From assembly GCA_034506335.1 (NCBI GenBank), contig JAPDPR010000042.1, forward strand, positions 1 through 34,661: a stretch of 34,661 bases of DNA. The letters are read 5' to 3'. The position numbers were made by a program, and so were the translations under genes. Below the pieces are notes generated by a model, which ran no database searches, was not told the DNA's origin, and saw only the letters and a program-made list of their open reading frames with translations. Position 1 is the stretch's first letter; each line of letters starts with the position of its first letter. This DNA comes from a candidate division KSB1 bacterium (GTDB lineage: Bacteria > Zhuqueibacterota > Zhuqueibacteria > JANLFK01 > Oleimicrobiaceae). This document shows, piece after piece, positions 16,539 to 24,121 of this stretch.

Positions 16539-17823
16539 TGGTCAAGTCCACAAGGTGCACCGAGCAAGAGAGGCAGGGGTCATATGCCCGTGCCACCATC
16601 TCCAGCTTGTGTGCCAGCACCTCTTTCGGTTCGCCAGCCAATCGCTCTACCGCCACGCGCATGTCCTTCTCGATGTTGGCCGCATTCTGAGAGGTAGGAG
16701 CAATAACATCAGCCCACTCCAGACGCCCTCGCTCGTCGAACCGGTAGCTGTGGTAGAGGATGCCACGCGGAGCCTCTGCCGCGCCGGTACCGTGACCGGC
16801 TTTCACCTTTACCGCGGCGGGTTTCTCCGCCTGCAGGCCGTCGCGCAGCAGCTCGTCGATCAATGCAATTGAGTGTTCCAGCGAGTACACCAACTCCACT
16901 ACTTGCGCGGTGTTGTTGTGGAAGATGTTCTCCGTAAAGGAGGTCAGTCCCAAGCGCTCGGCCGCTTCTCGCGCCTTGCCACGCAGTGCCTTGCCGTTGA
17001 TCATCAAGCGCGCCAAAGCCCCCACCATGAACGGACGTCCGTCGAATTTGCTGTGCTTGGAGTGGGAGTGGGGCACGACAAATTCATTGCACACTTTCCG
17101 GTAGTCCCGAATCGGGAACGACTCGCCGGTGGAGAGGCAAATCTCTTCGCCGAGCAGGGAGAAAGAGCCGTCAGCTGGCCGCAGCGCAGCGTACACGGTC
17201 GGCGACTCGGTGAACCGGGGCGCTTCCAAGGTAGCCATGAAGTCCACTGCCTTCTCTGCCAGGGCAAGGCCGCTGATCAGCTTTTCGCGGAGTGCGGCAA
17301 GCTCTTGGGCGCTGGGCACTTTCCCAAAGCCTCCTACTACCGTGTTCACCGGGTGCACGGCGCGTCCACCCACTACTTCCTGAATAACGTTGCCAATCTT
17401 CTTTAGTTCCAACCCCATTTTGACCTTGTCCGGATGGTCGGCCGCCATGGCTATCGCCCCGCTGTAACCCAGGTAATCGGGAAGCGCCAGGCAGAACACA
17501 TGCAGCGCGTGGCTTTCGATGTTCCCCCCTTGCAAGAAGAGATCGCGGAGCAGCTTTGTCTGGCGACTCACCTGCACGCCAAAGGCGTCCTCCACTGCCA
17601 GTTGCGAGGCGATCGTGTGCACACCTGAGCAAATGGAGCAGATGCGCGAGACGATCCCCGGCACCTCAGTGTAGTTTCGTCCTTTGATCAGGGCCTCGAA
17701 AAAGCGTGTCCCTTCCAGGATGTCCATTTGCACCCTGGTTGCTTTCCCGTTCTTTACTTCCACCGTAATGCCGCCATGTCCTTCGATGCGGCACAGATGA
17801 TCGACAACAATGGAGGTAGTCAT
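16531..17823 (-). CDS. hydA: [NiFe]-hydrogenase large (alpha) subunit, group 3b sulfhydrogenase type
   Basis: 430 residues. The nickel-iron site is bound by the N-terminal RICSICSGVH motif (Cys62, Cys65) and the C-terminal DPCLSC motif (Cys417, Cys420). No selenocysteine is used. After His423 only seven residues remain (LVDLTNG), a short tail for the neighbouring protease to remove, comparable to the very short tail of archaeal sulfhydrogenase alpha subunits. It interconverts H2 with protons and electrons in the cytosol; there is no Tat signal on its partner. The start overlaps the small-subunit stop by 4 bp (ATGA). The group 3b assignment rests on the four-gene order and on subunit types, not on a tree. 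Confidence 0.95.
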   Translation of the reverse strand: MTTSIVVDHLCRIEGHGGITVEVKNGKATRVQMDILEGTRFFEALIKGRNYTEVPGIVSRICSICSGVHTIASQLAVEDAFGVQVSRQTKLLRDLFLQGGNIESHALHVFCLALPDYLGYSGAIAMAADHPDKVKMGLELKKIGNVIQEVVGGRAVHPVNTVVGGFGKVPSAQELAALREKLISGLALAEKAVDFMATLEAPRFTESPTVYAALRPADGSFSLLGEEICLSTGESFPIRDYRKVCNEFVVPHSHSKHSKFDGRPFMVGALARLMINGKALRGKAREAAERLGLTSFTENIFHNNTAQVVELVYSLEHSIALIDELLRDGLQAEKPAAVKVKAGHGTGAAEAPRGILYHSYRFDERGRLEWADVIAPTSQNAANIEKDMRVAVERLAGEPKEVLAHKLEMVARAYDPCLSCSVHLVDLTNG

Positions 17824-18596
17824 GCGTTCTTTCCTCTGACCAGTTCATCTTTCATCGCCTGCGCAGGAGCTGCAAAGGTTCGAAGGGCATTGTGGATGTC
17901 CACCTGGGTAAAGCCCTTTTCCTGCAAGATCTTCACTTCCGACGCCACATTTGCCTCGTCCACAGGCCCACGACAGCCGCAGCAGGCCACGCCGTAACTG
18001 GGGCAGCGAGCGTTGCAGCCGGCTTGGGTGAGGGGCCCCACGCAGAGGTGCCCGCGCAGGAGCAGGCACTCGTTTTCCCGCATCTTGCATTCGGTGCATA
18101 CCGCATAGTTTGGGGATAGCGGCAAGTCTCCGTGCACCAACATGGGCACGGCGCGGAGAAAGTCCTCTTTCTCCATGGGGCAGCCGGAAATAACATAGTC
18201 GACCTTCACGAACGTGCGCAAAGGTTGGGGGGGGATGGTCTCAAAGCTCTTCCCGTCACCGCCGTACACCTGCTGGCAGAGTTCTTCCCGCGAGAGTTCA
18301 TTGTGCATAGCCGGAATGCCGCCCCACGCGGCACAGGTCCCGATGGCCACCAGCAGTTTGGCCCGCTTGCGGATGCTCTTGAGGGTCTCCACTTCTTCCG
18401 GCTTCACTACCGAACCTTCCACAAAGGCGATATCCAGTGGGCCGTCTTCGTCGTTGTCAGAGGTTGCGGTGTGAAAGACCTTGATGTCCACTGCTCCTGC
18501 GATGTCAAGCAGCTCATCTTCGCAGTTCAAAATGACAATCTGTTCGCCACTACAGCCCGTGAGTCCAAATATGCCAATCTTTGGTTTGACGATCAT
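17820..18596 (-). CDS. hydD: [NiFe]-hydrogenase small (delta) subunit
   Basis: 258 residues, short for a small subunit and without a Tat signal, as expected of cytosolic group 3 enzymes. The cysteine pattern for FeS clusters is visible: GLTGCSGEQ (Cys15), AIGTCAAWGG, SGCPMEKEDF, then a Cys-rich C-terminal half ('CTECKMRENEC', 'CVGP', 'CNARCPSYGVACCGCRGP'). It relays electrons between HydA and the flavin branch. The start at ATG 18596 follows GGAGGAACGCGACG; a GTG 18 bases upstream lies at the end of hydG and is less likely. It starts 15 bp past the hydG stop and overlaps hydA. Confidence 0.93.
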   Translation of the reverse strand: MIVKPKIGIFGLTGCSGEQIVILNCEDELLDIAGAVDIKVFHTATSDNDEDGPLDIAFVEGSVVKPEEVETLKSIRKRAKLLVAIGTCAAWGGIPAMHNELSREELCQQVYGGDGKSFETIPPQPLRTFVKVDYVISGCPMEKEDFLRAVPMLVHGDLPLSPNYAVCTECKMRENECLLLRGHLCVGPLTQAGCNARCPSYGVACCGCRGPVDEANVASEVKILQEKGFTQVDIHNALRTFAAPAQAMKDELVRGKNA

Positions 18597-18610
18597 CGTC
18601 GCGTTCCTCC

Positions 18611-19459
18611 TCACACCACCTCAGGCAGATTGATGACGTCCCAGTACGTGAAAATGGGGCCGTCAAGACAGGTGTATTTGTAGCCGATGGCGCAGTGCCC
18701 GCACTTGCCCACGCCGCACTTCATTTTTCGCTCCAGAGACATCAAGATGTGGTCCTTGGAAAAGTTACGTTCCAAAAGCTTCTGCAGTACAAACTTGTAC
18801 ATGACCGGCGGGCCGCAGACTGCGGCGATGGTCGTTTTGGGGTCAAGCTCAACTTTGTCAAAGAGCTTGGGCACCACGCCGATGTGCGCCGGCCAACGGC
18901 CGGTGTCGTCGCGATCCACGGTGAGCAGGCATTTGATGTCCGGCTGGTCCAGGAGCCCGAGCAGCTCATACTTGAACAACATATCACCTGGAACGCGCGC
19001 GCCGTACATCAGAATAATGTCCTTGAACTTGGAGCGGTTGTCCATCGCGTACCAGAGCAGGGAGCGCAAGGGAGCCATACCAAGGCCACCCGCCACGAGC
19101 AGCAGGTTGTGGCCTTCCATCTCCTCGACGGGGTAGCCGTTGCCGTATGGCCCGCGGATGCCTATCACTGCATCCACACCCAAGCGAAAGAGGGCCTCGG
19201 TGACCCGACCCACTTTGCGTACACAGAGCTCCAACGTTCCTGGTCTTGTGGGGGACGATGAGATGGAGATCGGTGCTTCGCCGGTACCCAGGACGCTGAG
19301 TTCTACAAACTGCCCCGGACGATGCTTGAAGTTGCGCGCAACCTCGTCGTCCTCGAATCGCAACTGAAACAACCGGTGGTCGGGGATCTGCGGCAGAATG
19401 CGCACAATGCGTGCCAGGTGCGGTTGGTAGGGGTTTTGCCTATCCTGACGATCAGACAT
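18611..19459 (-). CDS. hydG: Sulfhydrogenase FAD/NAD(P)-binding (gamma) subunit
   Basis: 282 residues of the ferredoxin-NADP reductase-like / PyrK type. The FAD domain (~10-115) shows 'RPGQFVELSV' and 'GPYGNGYP'. The NAD(P) domain has 'LLVAGGLGMAPL' (~120-131) and 'AVCGPPVMYK'. The C-terminus carries a four-cysteine [2Fe-2S] site (Cys248, 253, 256, 264). It passes electrons between NAD(P)H and the FeS subunits. The true start is ATG 19459, with GGAG upstream; it overlaps the hydB stop by 8 bp. The open frame extends 60 codons further, but that part lies inside hydB. Confidence 0.94.
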   Translation of the reverse strand: MSDRQDRQNPYQPHLARIVRILPQIPDHRLFQLRFEDDEVARNFKHRPGQFVELSVLGTGEAPISISSSPTRPGTLELCVRKVGRVTEALFRLGVDAVIGIRGPYGNGYPVEEMEGHNLLLVAGGLGMAPLRSLLWYAMDNRSKFKDIILMYGARVPGDMLFKYELLGLLDQPDIKCLLTVDRDDTGRWPAHIGVVPKLFDKVELDPKTTIAAVCGPPVMYKFVLQKLLERNFSKDHILMSLERKMKCGVGKCGHCAIGYKYTCLDGPIFTYWDVINLPEVV

Positions 19460-20477
19460 GGCTGTAACTCCGCAGTTTGGTGATAAGTTCGACGATGTTG
19501 ATCTGAGCCGGGCAGTCGACGATGCAGCGGCCGCAGCCGGTGCAAGCAGGCCGCCCGTACTCGGCGACAAAGCCGCGCTGCTTGTGGAAAAAGCGATTCT
19601 TGACTCGCGAGGAACGCTCCTTGCGGAAGTTGTGACCACCTGCCACTAGCGCATAGTCCTTGAACAAGCATGAATCCCAACGCCGCTTGCGTACGCCCTT
19701 CTCCGCGTTAAGCTCCAGCAGGTCCAGGACGTCATAACAGTAGCAGGTGGGGCAGACCATGGAGCATGCTCCACAACTAAGGCACCGTTCGCCCGCCTCT
19801 CGCCACAAGGGACTCTCGTATTCCATGTCGAAGATCTCCGGAAGGCCCCAGGTTTCCACTTCAACGGCAAAGTGCTCCCGACGTGTATTCGAGCGCCGCT
19901 TGAACTCCTCCTTGGCTGTCTCGTCCACTTCTCCGAACAGGCGTGCGCTGGCATTGACCATGTCGTCGCCTAAGCTGGTGCCCACCATCACGAGGTAACG
20001 GTCCCCAATGTCATTCAAGAAGAGGTCAAAACCATCCTCGGCGAAGGAAGTGCCCATGGAGTCGCAAAAGCAATACTCGTCGGGGATGCAATCCAGGCCG
20101 ATAATGGCCACATGCTTTCTCCGCTCGAAGTAGTAGGGGTCAGTGTACTTGCCACTGAAGACCAGGTCCAGGATCTTGAGCCCATGAATGTCGCAGGGGT
20201 GCAGACCAAAAAGCACGTACCTCTTGCCCGCCTCCTCGGCTACCGGCTCATAGCCCTCAGGCGAGAACGAGAACATCGTCTGCTCCTGGGGCATGAAGTA
20301 CTTTTTTGGCGGCAGTATGGTACGTAGGCACCCTACCTGAATATCCGCGGCGTTGTCTACTTTTCCGAGAGCACAGCTCTCTTCGCCCCGACGCAATGGC
20401 GCATGTAACTCGCCGAACGCCTTGGTCGATTCCAGAAACGGCACGAGGTTGTCTTTGGGTAGCGTTACGATTCTCAT
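19452..20477 (-). CDS. hydB: Sulfhydrogenase iron-sulfur (beta) subunit
   Basis: 341 residues. The N-terminal ~220 residues form the HydB/anaerobic sulfite reductase A-like region ('FGLHPCDIHGLKILD', 'GLDCIPDEYCFC'). Two [4Fe-4S] motifs follow: Cys232/235/238/242 (CLSCGACSMVC) and Cys312/315/318/322 (CTGCGRCIVDC). In sulfhydrogenases this subunit transfers electrons and has been linked to sulfur or polysulfide reduction, so the enzyme could use S0 or NADP+ as acceptor (family knowledge). AAAGGA precedes the ATG. The order B-G-D-A equals that of Pyrococcus sulfhydrogenase operons. It begins 23 bp past a small receiver gene. Confidence 0.94.
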   Translation of the reverse strand: MRIVTLPKDNLVPFLESTKAFGELHAPLRRGEESCALGKVDNAADIQVGCLRTILPPKKYFMPQEQTMFSFSPEGYEPVAEEAGKRYVLFGLHPCDIHGLKILDLVFSGKYTDPYYFERRKHVAIIGLDCIPDEYCFCDSMGTSFAEDGFDLFLNDIGDRYLVMVGTSLGDDMVNASARLFGEVDETAKEEFKRRSNTRREHFAVEVETWGLPEIFDMEYESPLWREAGERCLSCGACSMVCPTCYCYDVLDLLELNAEKGVRKRRWDSCLFKDYALVAGGHNFRKERSSRVKNRFFHKQRGFVAEYGRPACTGCGRCIVDCPAQINIVELITKLRSYSHV

Positions 20478-20500
20478 CGGTCATCCTTTCACCAGAAAAG

Positions 20501-20896
20501 TCACTTTTTCCGCAAGAGCACTTCTACCCGCTTGAGCAATTCGTCTGCTTTGATGGGCTTTTCGGCAAAGTCGTCGGCCTCAAAGTATTCGCCATCGGTC
20601 TGCGGAGAAAAGGTGAAGCCGGTCACCTGGTTGACGGAAGAGATGGCAAAGACCGGGATAGTGCGCGTCTGAGGGTCGTGCTTGAGCTGGTAGCAGAGCT
20701 TGAACCCGTCGTTCATTCGGTCCATGATGATGTCCAGGATTATGAGATCGGGCCTTGACGCCGCGAGTTTTTGCTCCGCCTCAGCCTTCGAGTGGGCAGT
20801 GTCTACCCGATACCCCTTGCTCTCCAGGATGCTGCGGGTGATTTCCACATAGTCGGGGTCGTCATCGACAATCAGAATCTTCGCGGGTTCTTGCAT
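20501..20896 (-). CDS. Single-domain response regulator
   Basis: 131 residues, a receiver domain only. KILIVDDDPDYVE gives the acidic pocket and LIILDIIMD the phospho-acceptor Asp. Lys is in FAEKPI. Between beta-4 and the lysine it has a long segment with 'FSPQTDGEYFEADDF' instead of the standard helix, shared with the second receiver of 22429-23346. The ATG at 20896 is preferred because AAGGAG lies 9 bases upstream; an in-frame ATG at 20914 is also possible. It follows the REC-PAS kinase by 38 bp and precedes hydB by 23 bp. It may be a phosphate shuttle or act by direct contact (inference). Confidence 0.88.
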   Translation of the reverse strand: MQEPAKILIVDDDPDYVEITRSILESKGYRVDTAHSKAEAEQKLAASRPDLIILDIIMDRMNDGFKLCYQLKHDPQTRTIPVFAISSVNQVTGFTFSPQTDGEYFEADDFAEKPIKADELLKRVEVLLRKK

Positions 20897-20934
20897 AACG
20901 GTGTTCTCCTTCATCGCACATGGTTCCTTTATTT

Positions 20935-22419
20935 CTAAGCTTTGAACATGGGCAAATGCACTGCAAATGTACTGCCCTCTTCTGGTCTGCTCTGCACTTC
21001 GATGTAGCCGCGGTGCGATTCCACGATGCGCTTGGCAATGGCGAGCCCGAGCCCGGTGCCACAAATGTTGCGGGTGTGTTCGTTCTTGACGCGATAGAAC
21101 TCATCGAAGATCCTGCTCTGTTCCTCGGGTGGGATGCCGAAACCGGTATCCGTCACCTCCACGACGACATGGGAGTTCTCCTGGTGGGCCGCCACGCTTA
21201 CGCGACCGCCCGGACGGTTGTATTTGATGGCGTTGCTCACCAGATTAGTGAAGACTCTCATCAGGTCCTCACGATCGGCTACCACCTTAGGGAGGCGCGA
21301 GGCAGCGCGCAGTTCCATGGAGACGTTGCGCGCCCGGGCCTCGCCATTCATCATTTCCACCACCTCTTGCAGGATGGAACTGATCTCTATTGGTTGCATC
21401 TCCTGGGCAACCTTGCCTGCCTCGATGGCTGAAAGGTCCAGTAGGTCGCGGATGAGTCCTAACAGGGCTTCGGCACGATCGCGGCAGCGGACGATGATCT
21501 CTCTCTCCCGCGCCGGGTCGTCCTTGACCATACCGTCGATGAGCAGGTTCAAGTATCCTTCGATGGCACCCAAAGGGGCCTTCAGCTCGTGAGCGACCAT
21601 CCGGACAAAGTCCGACTTGCTCCTTTCCACGCGCTTCTGGTCGGTGATATCTCTCAGCACCACCACAACCCCCAACATCTCGCCTTTTTCGCTCAGAATG
21701 GGCGAGAGCGTGGCGGCGAGCACTTCCTGAGGCCGGCGCTCGAGAGGAATTTCCTTCCGAGAAAGAATCGGACGAGGTTCTTCGTGCGTCAAGGCACTAA
21801 TAATGAAGTCTTCCAGTTGCTTCTCGGCCAGGTGTCCTTCGACTGGCTTGCCCACGACCTGTGCTTCGTGCAGGTGAAGAATCTTTTGCGCCACGGGGTT
21901 CAAGAGCACCACCTGCCGCTGCCGGTTCACTACCAACAGACCCTCGCCCATAGAGTGGATGATGGTGGCGGTGCGGGAGCGCTCGGCAGCAAGCTCTAAC
22001 AGGTTGCGCTCGCGTTCCCTGCGGAGGCGTTCAGTTTCCAGAAGCAAACGTCGCCGCTCCAAGCCACGCAGTACCACCGCGCGCAGTTCTTCTGGGCCGA
22101 AGGGTTTGGGCAAGTAATCGAACGCGCCTTTCTTGACCGCTTCTACCGCCGATTCAATCGTGGCATAGCCAGTAATGACGATGGTGACGATGTTCTTGTC
22201 GTGCTGGTGAACCTTCTCCAGCACCTCCATGCCGCCCAGCTCTGGCATCAGCAGGTCGACCAGCATCAGGTCCGGCGATCTTTCCTTGACCAAAGCCAGA
22301 GCGACTTTGCCATTCTCGGCGGTCAGAACCTCATAGTGTTCTTCGTTAAGGATGCGTTGGCATCCGAGGCGGATGATTTCCTCGTCGTCAACCACCAATA
22401 TGCGAGGTTTGCTCCTCAT
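20935..22419 (-). CDS. Soluble hybrid histidine kinase (REC-PAS-HisKA-HATPase)
   Basis: 494 residues without membrane segments. The N-terminal receiver (1-120) has Asp11/Asp12, Asp55 in LMLVDLLMPE and Lys105 (YLPKPF). A coiled linker and PAS domain (~145-260, 'GEGLLVVNRQRQVVLLNPVA', 'LRDITDQKRVE') follow. Phospho-acceptor His277 is in FVRMVAHELKAPL. The ATPase domain has 'FTNLVSNAIKYN', DTGFGIP and GTGLGLAIAKRIVESH. It is probably driven by phosphorylation of its own receiver from another kinase, allowing a relay. It starts 9 bp past the double-receiver gene. Confidence 0.93.
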   Translation of the reverse strand: MRSKPRILVVDDEEIIRLGCQRILNEEHYEVLTAENGKVALALVKERSPDLMLVDLLMPELGGMEVLEKVHQHDKNIVTIVITGYATIESAVEAVKKGAFDYLPKPFGPEELRAVVLRGLERRRLLLETERLRRERERNLLELAAERSRTATIIHSMGEGLLVVNRQRQVVLLNPVAQKILHLHEAQVVGKPVEGHLAEKQLEDFIISALTHEEPRPILSRKEIPLERRPQEVLAATLSPILSEKGEMLGVVVVLRDITDQKRVERSKSDFVRMVAHELKAPLGAIEGYLNLLIDGMVKDDPAREREIIVRCRDRAEALLGLIRDLLDLSAIEAGKVAQEMQPIEISSILQEVVEMMNGEARARNVSMELRAASRLPKVVADREDLMRVFTNLVSNAIKYNRPGGRVSVAAHQENSHVVVEVTDTGFGIPPEEQSRIFDEFYRVKNEHTRNICGTGLGLAIAKRIVESHRGYIEVQSRPEEGSTFAVHLPMFKA

Positions 22420-22428
22420 CGCAACCGC

Positions 22429-23346
22429 TCAGGACTGCTTCTTTAAACCCATACCCTGATAGGTGTTGACCTTCTGCCAGGGGTTGGTGCGCGCCTTGGC
22501 CAATAGCGATTCCACGCGGCGCACCAGCTCCTCCGGGCGCACCGGCTTCTCGATAAAGTCCTCAACAGGCAGAAAGTCACCGTCCGTCTCCGGTGAAAAA
22601 CGAAACTCCGCCACTTGGTTTATGTGCGTGACCATGAGCACCGGGATGTGGCGATACTGCGTATCGGCACGCAGACGATAGGCGAAATGAAATCCTTCGG
22701 TGCCTGTGGGCATCATCACGTCCAGCATGATCAGGTCTGGCTGCCAGGTGCTCAAGGTGGCCCATGCCTCCTCAGGGTTGTAGGCCACAGCGGTCTGGTA
22801 GCCGTTGGTTTCTAACACCCTCTTGTTGATCTCGACAAAGTCCGCATCGTCATCAACGATAAGGATTTTTCCCTTTGTTTGCATCGTCTTGACCTCCTTC
22901 GTGCTAACCTGCGGCCCCGGTGCTACACCTTGTAAGGCCGAGAGAACCGCCATTTTCAACTCCTCGATGCCAAAGCAGTCCAAGTGATAGTAGTAGACCC
23001 TGGCCTTGCGAATCTCCGCTTCTAACTCCTTAGTGTTGTAAGTGCTCTTGACCACGATCTTCGCTTGAGGGTCCAGCCCCCGGAGAATACCCACTGCCCT
23101 TTCTGGGCGTATGCCGCTGGTTGCGGTATCCAACACGATCACCTCAAACTTGTGTTCCTGCACGCGGCGGATGGCCTCGGCGATGTCATCCTCAGCCTCG
23201 ATGCAGTAGCCGTGCGCGGTGACACACTGGGTGAGCTCGCGGATGCAAGCATCCTGCTGGTTGGCCACCACTAGGATGTTGGCCAAGCAGCGAATCGGCT
23301 GCTCCGGTGCTGCGCTATCTCTTGTTTTCTCTAATCTTTCTTCCAT
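22429..23346 (-). CDS. Tandem receiver protein (degenerate REC + canonical REC)
   Basis: 305 residues. The first receiver (~22-145) keeps a candidate Asp73 (VIVLDTATSG), but its acidic pair is replaced by Ala28-Asn29 and the usual KP(F/Y) lysine region reads YYYHLDCF, so it is probably a pseudo-receiver. The second (~160-285) is canonical (ILIVDDDADFVE, LIMLDVMMP, FIEKPV) and closely resembles the small receiver at 20501-20896, including an 'FSPETDG' insertion. A strong internal start exists: AAGGAGG at 22893-22899, 8 bases before an in-frame ATG at 22884, which would give a 151-residue single receiver. The upstream ATG at 23346 has a weaker ribosome site. Two products from one gene are therefore possible. 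It is the first gene of the proposed hydrogenase operon. Confidence 0.85.
   Translation of the reverse strand: MEERLEKTRDSAAPEQPIRCLANILVVANQQDACIRELTQCVTAHGYCIEAEDDIAEAIRRVQEHKFEVIVLDTATSGIRPERAVGILRGLDPQAKIVVKSTYNTKELEAEIRKARVYYYHLDCFGIEELKMAVLSALQGVAPGPQVSTKEVKTMQTKGKILIVDDDADFVEINKRVLETNGYQTAVAYNPEEAWATLSTWQPDLIMLDVMMPTGTEGFHFAYRLRADTQYRHIPVLMVTHINQVAEFRFSPETDGDFLPVEDFIEKPVRPEELVRRVESLLAKARTNPWQKVNTYQGMGLKKQS
22884..22899 (-). promoter_or_regulatory. Internal ribosome binding site and alternative start
   Basis: On the minus strand AAGGAGG (22899-22893), 8 bases of spacing and ATG (22884-22882), in frame within the double-receiver gene. It is a better initiation context than that of the full-length start and would release the second receiver alone. 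Confidence 0.6.
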
Positions 23347-23447
23347 GCCATCCCGGTGGCAACAAGATCTGTGCCAACAATCGGCTGAGCCGCGCGGGTC
23401 TAAACCGCTGGTTCTAAGTCATTCAATATCAAAGAGATTAGTGGCAT

Positions 23448-23478
23448 AGAGTAACGCGTGGAGATCGGGAGGTGTCAA
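23448..23478 (-). promoter_or_regulatory. Weak candidate promoter for the hydrogenase operon
   Basis: A perfect minus-strand -35 TTGACA (23478-23473) is followed after 19 bases by TACTCT (23453-23448), a poor -10. The spacing is longer than ideal. It is located about 100 bp upstream of the double-receiver ATG. Confidence 0.25.
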
Positions 23479-23494
23479 GACCGCAAAGGCCCTC

Positions 23495-23513
23495 GTGTGG
23501 AGTTTCTCCACAC
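23495..23513. promoter_or_regulatory. Perfect palindrome, candidate operator
   Basis: 8-bp arms GTGTGGAG / CTCCACAC around TTT, 17 bp upstream of the TTGACA at 23473-23478. Its position and symmetry suit an activator site, possibly for the nearby NtrC-like regulator, but it could also be a REP-like hairpin. Confidence 0.4.
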
Positions 23514-23563
23514 CTGTAGTCGAGAGCCATGGGCTGTGCTTGACGGCGGACCTCCAGGGGCGT

Positions 23564-23592
23564 GGGAATTTACCACAGTGTGGTGTTTTCCC
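23564..23592. promoter_or_regulatory. 29-bp two-tier palindrome, candidate operator
   Basis: Outer arms GGGAA / TTCCC and inner arms ACCACA / TGTGGT share one centre at 23578. The part 23585-23593 (GTTTTCCCC) can alternatively pair with GGGGAAAAC at 23636-23644. Confidence 0.4.
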
Positions 23593-23793
23593 CCAGTGCG
23601 TTGAAAGGTTCTTGCGAAAAGAACAGTGGTAGAGTGGGGAAAACCGAAGAAAACACGCGTCATTCACCGATACCCCGCTGCTCTCGAACGGCATTCTGGA
23701 TAAAACATCTACCTTTGCTCCTAGGTGACGCACACGAGACCGCGCGCCGCGCAGGGATAGTCTTACGACGAACCCGATGACACGCCCTGGCGG

Positions 23794-23810
23794 TGGCGTG
23801 TACCACGCCA
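23794..23810. repeat. REP-like palindrome
   Basis: Perfect 7-bp arms TGGCGTG / CACGCCA around TAC. The GC-rich arms and 3-base loop are like the elements near the RAYT gene. Confidence 0.5.
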
Positions 23811-24121
23811 GAGAAGAGGAGTCCCCGGCGGGGTTTCGCTTGGGTTGTGTGGTTCGAACTCGGAGAAACCTTCGGTCGTTGGCGGTCGGTCTTGACTGAT
23901 TAGGCTGCGCGGGCTACCTGGTGCAGTAACGATCGTCTTCAAAGCGAAAGAAGAACCACGGGTTAGTAGATGAACACGCAGGTGCGCAATGGCAGTTGTC
24001 GAGGTTGCTGGAGCGAGGGTTTAAGAAGGTATGCCGTTACGAGCTAGGAGGCCTGGGGAAGGGAAATGCACGTCAGGTGGGGCAAAGAAGCGTTCTGCCA
24101 GGGCAAAGGGTGCGACGTACC

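Larger units (their letters stand above)
23347..24121. other. 775-bp noncoding region rich in palindromes
   Basis: It lies between the sigma-54 activator stop and the start of the double-receiver/hydrogenase operon. No open frame here looks like a gene. Several palindromes are visible: 23495-23513, 23564-23592 and 23794-23810, and a spaced inverted repeat 23585-23593 / 23636-23644. One perfect -35 (TTGACA) points toward the operon. The most likely role is the operon control region (inference). Confidence 0.55.

Noticed and set aside
23358..23376. Sigma-54-like element TTGGCAC...TTGCC on the minus strand
   Set aside because: The GG and GC dinucleotides are 13 bases apart instead of 10, and it would leave almost no leader before the ATG at 23346.
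23821..23840. CCCC-GGC-GGGG hairpin followed by TTT as a terminator
   Set aside because: The stem is only four pairs and no plus-strand gene ends here.
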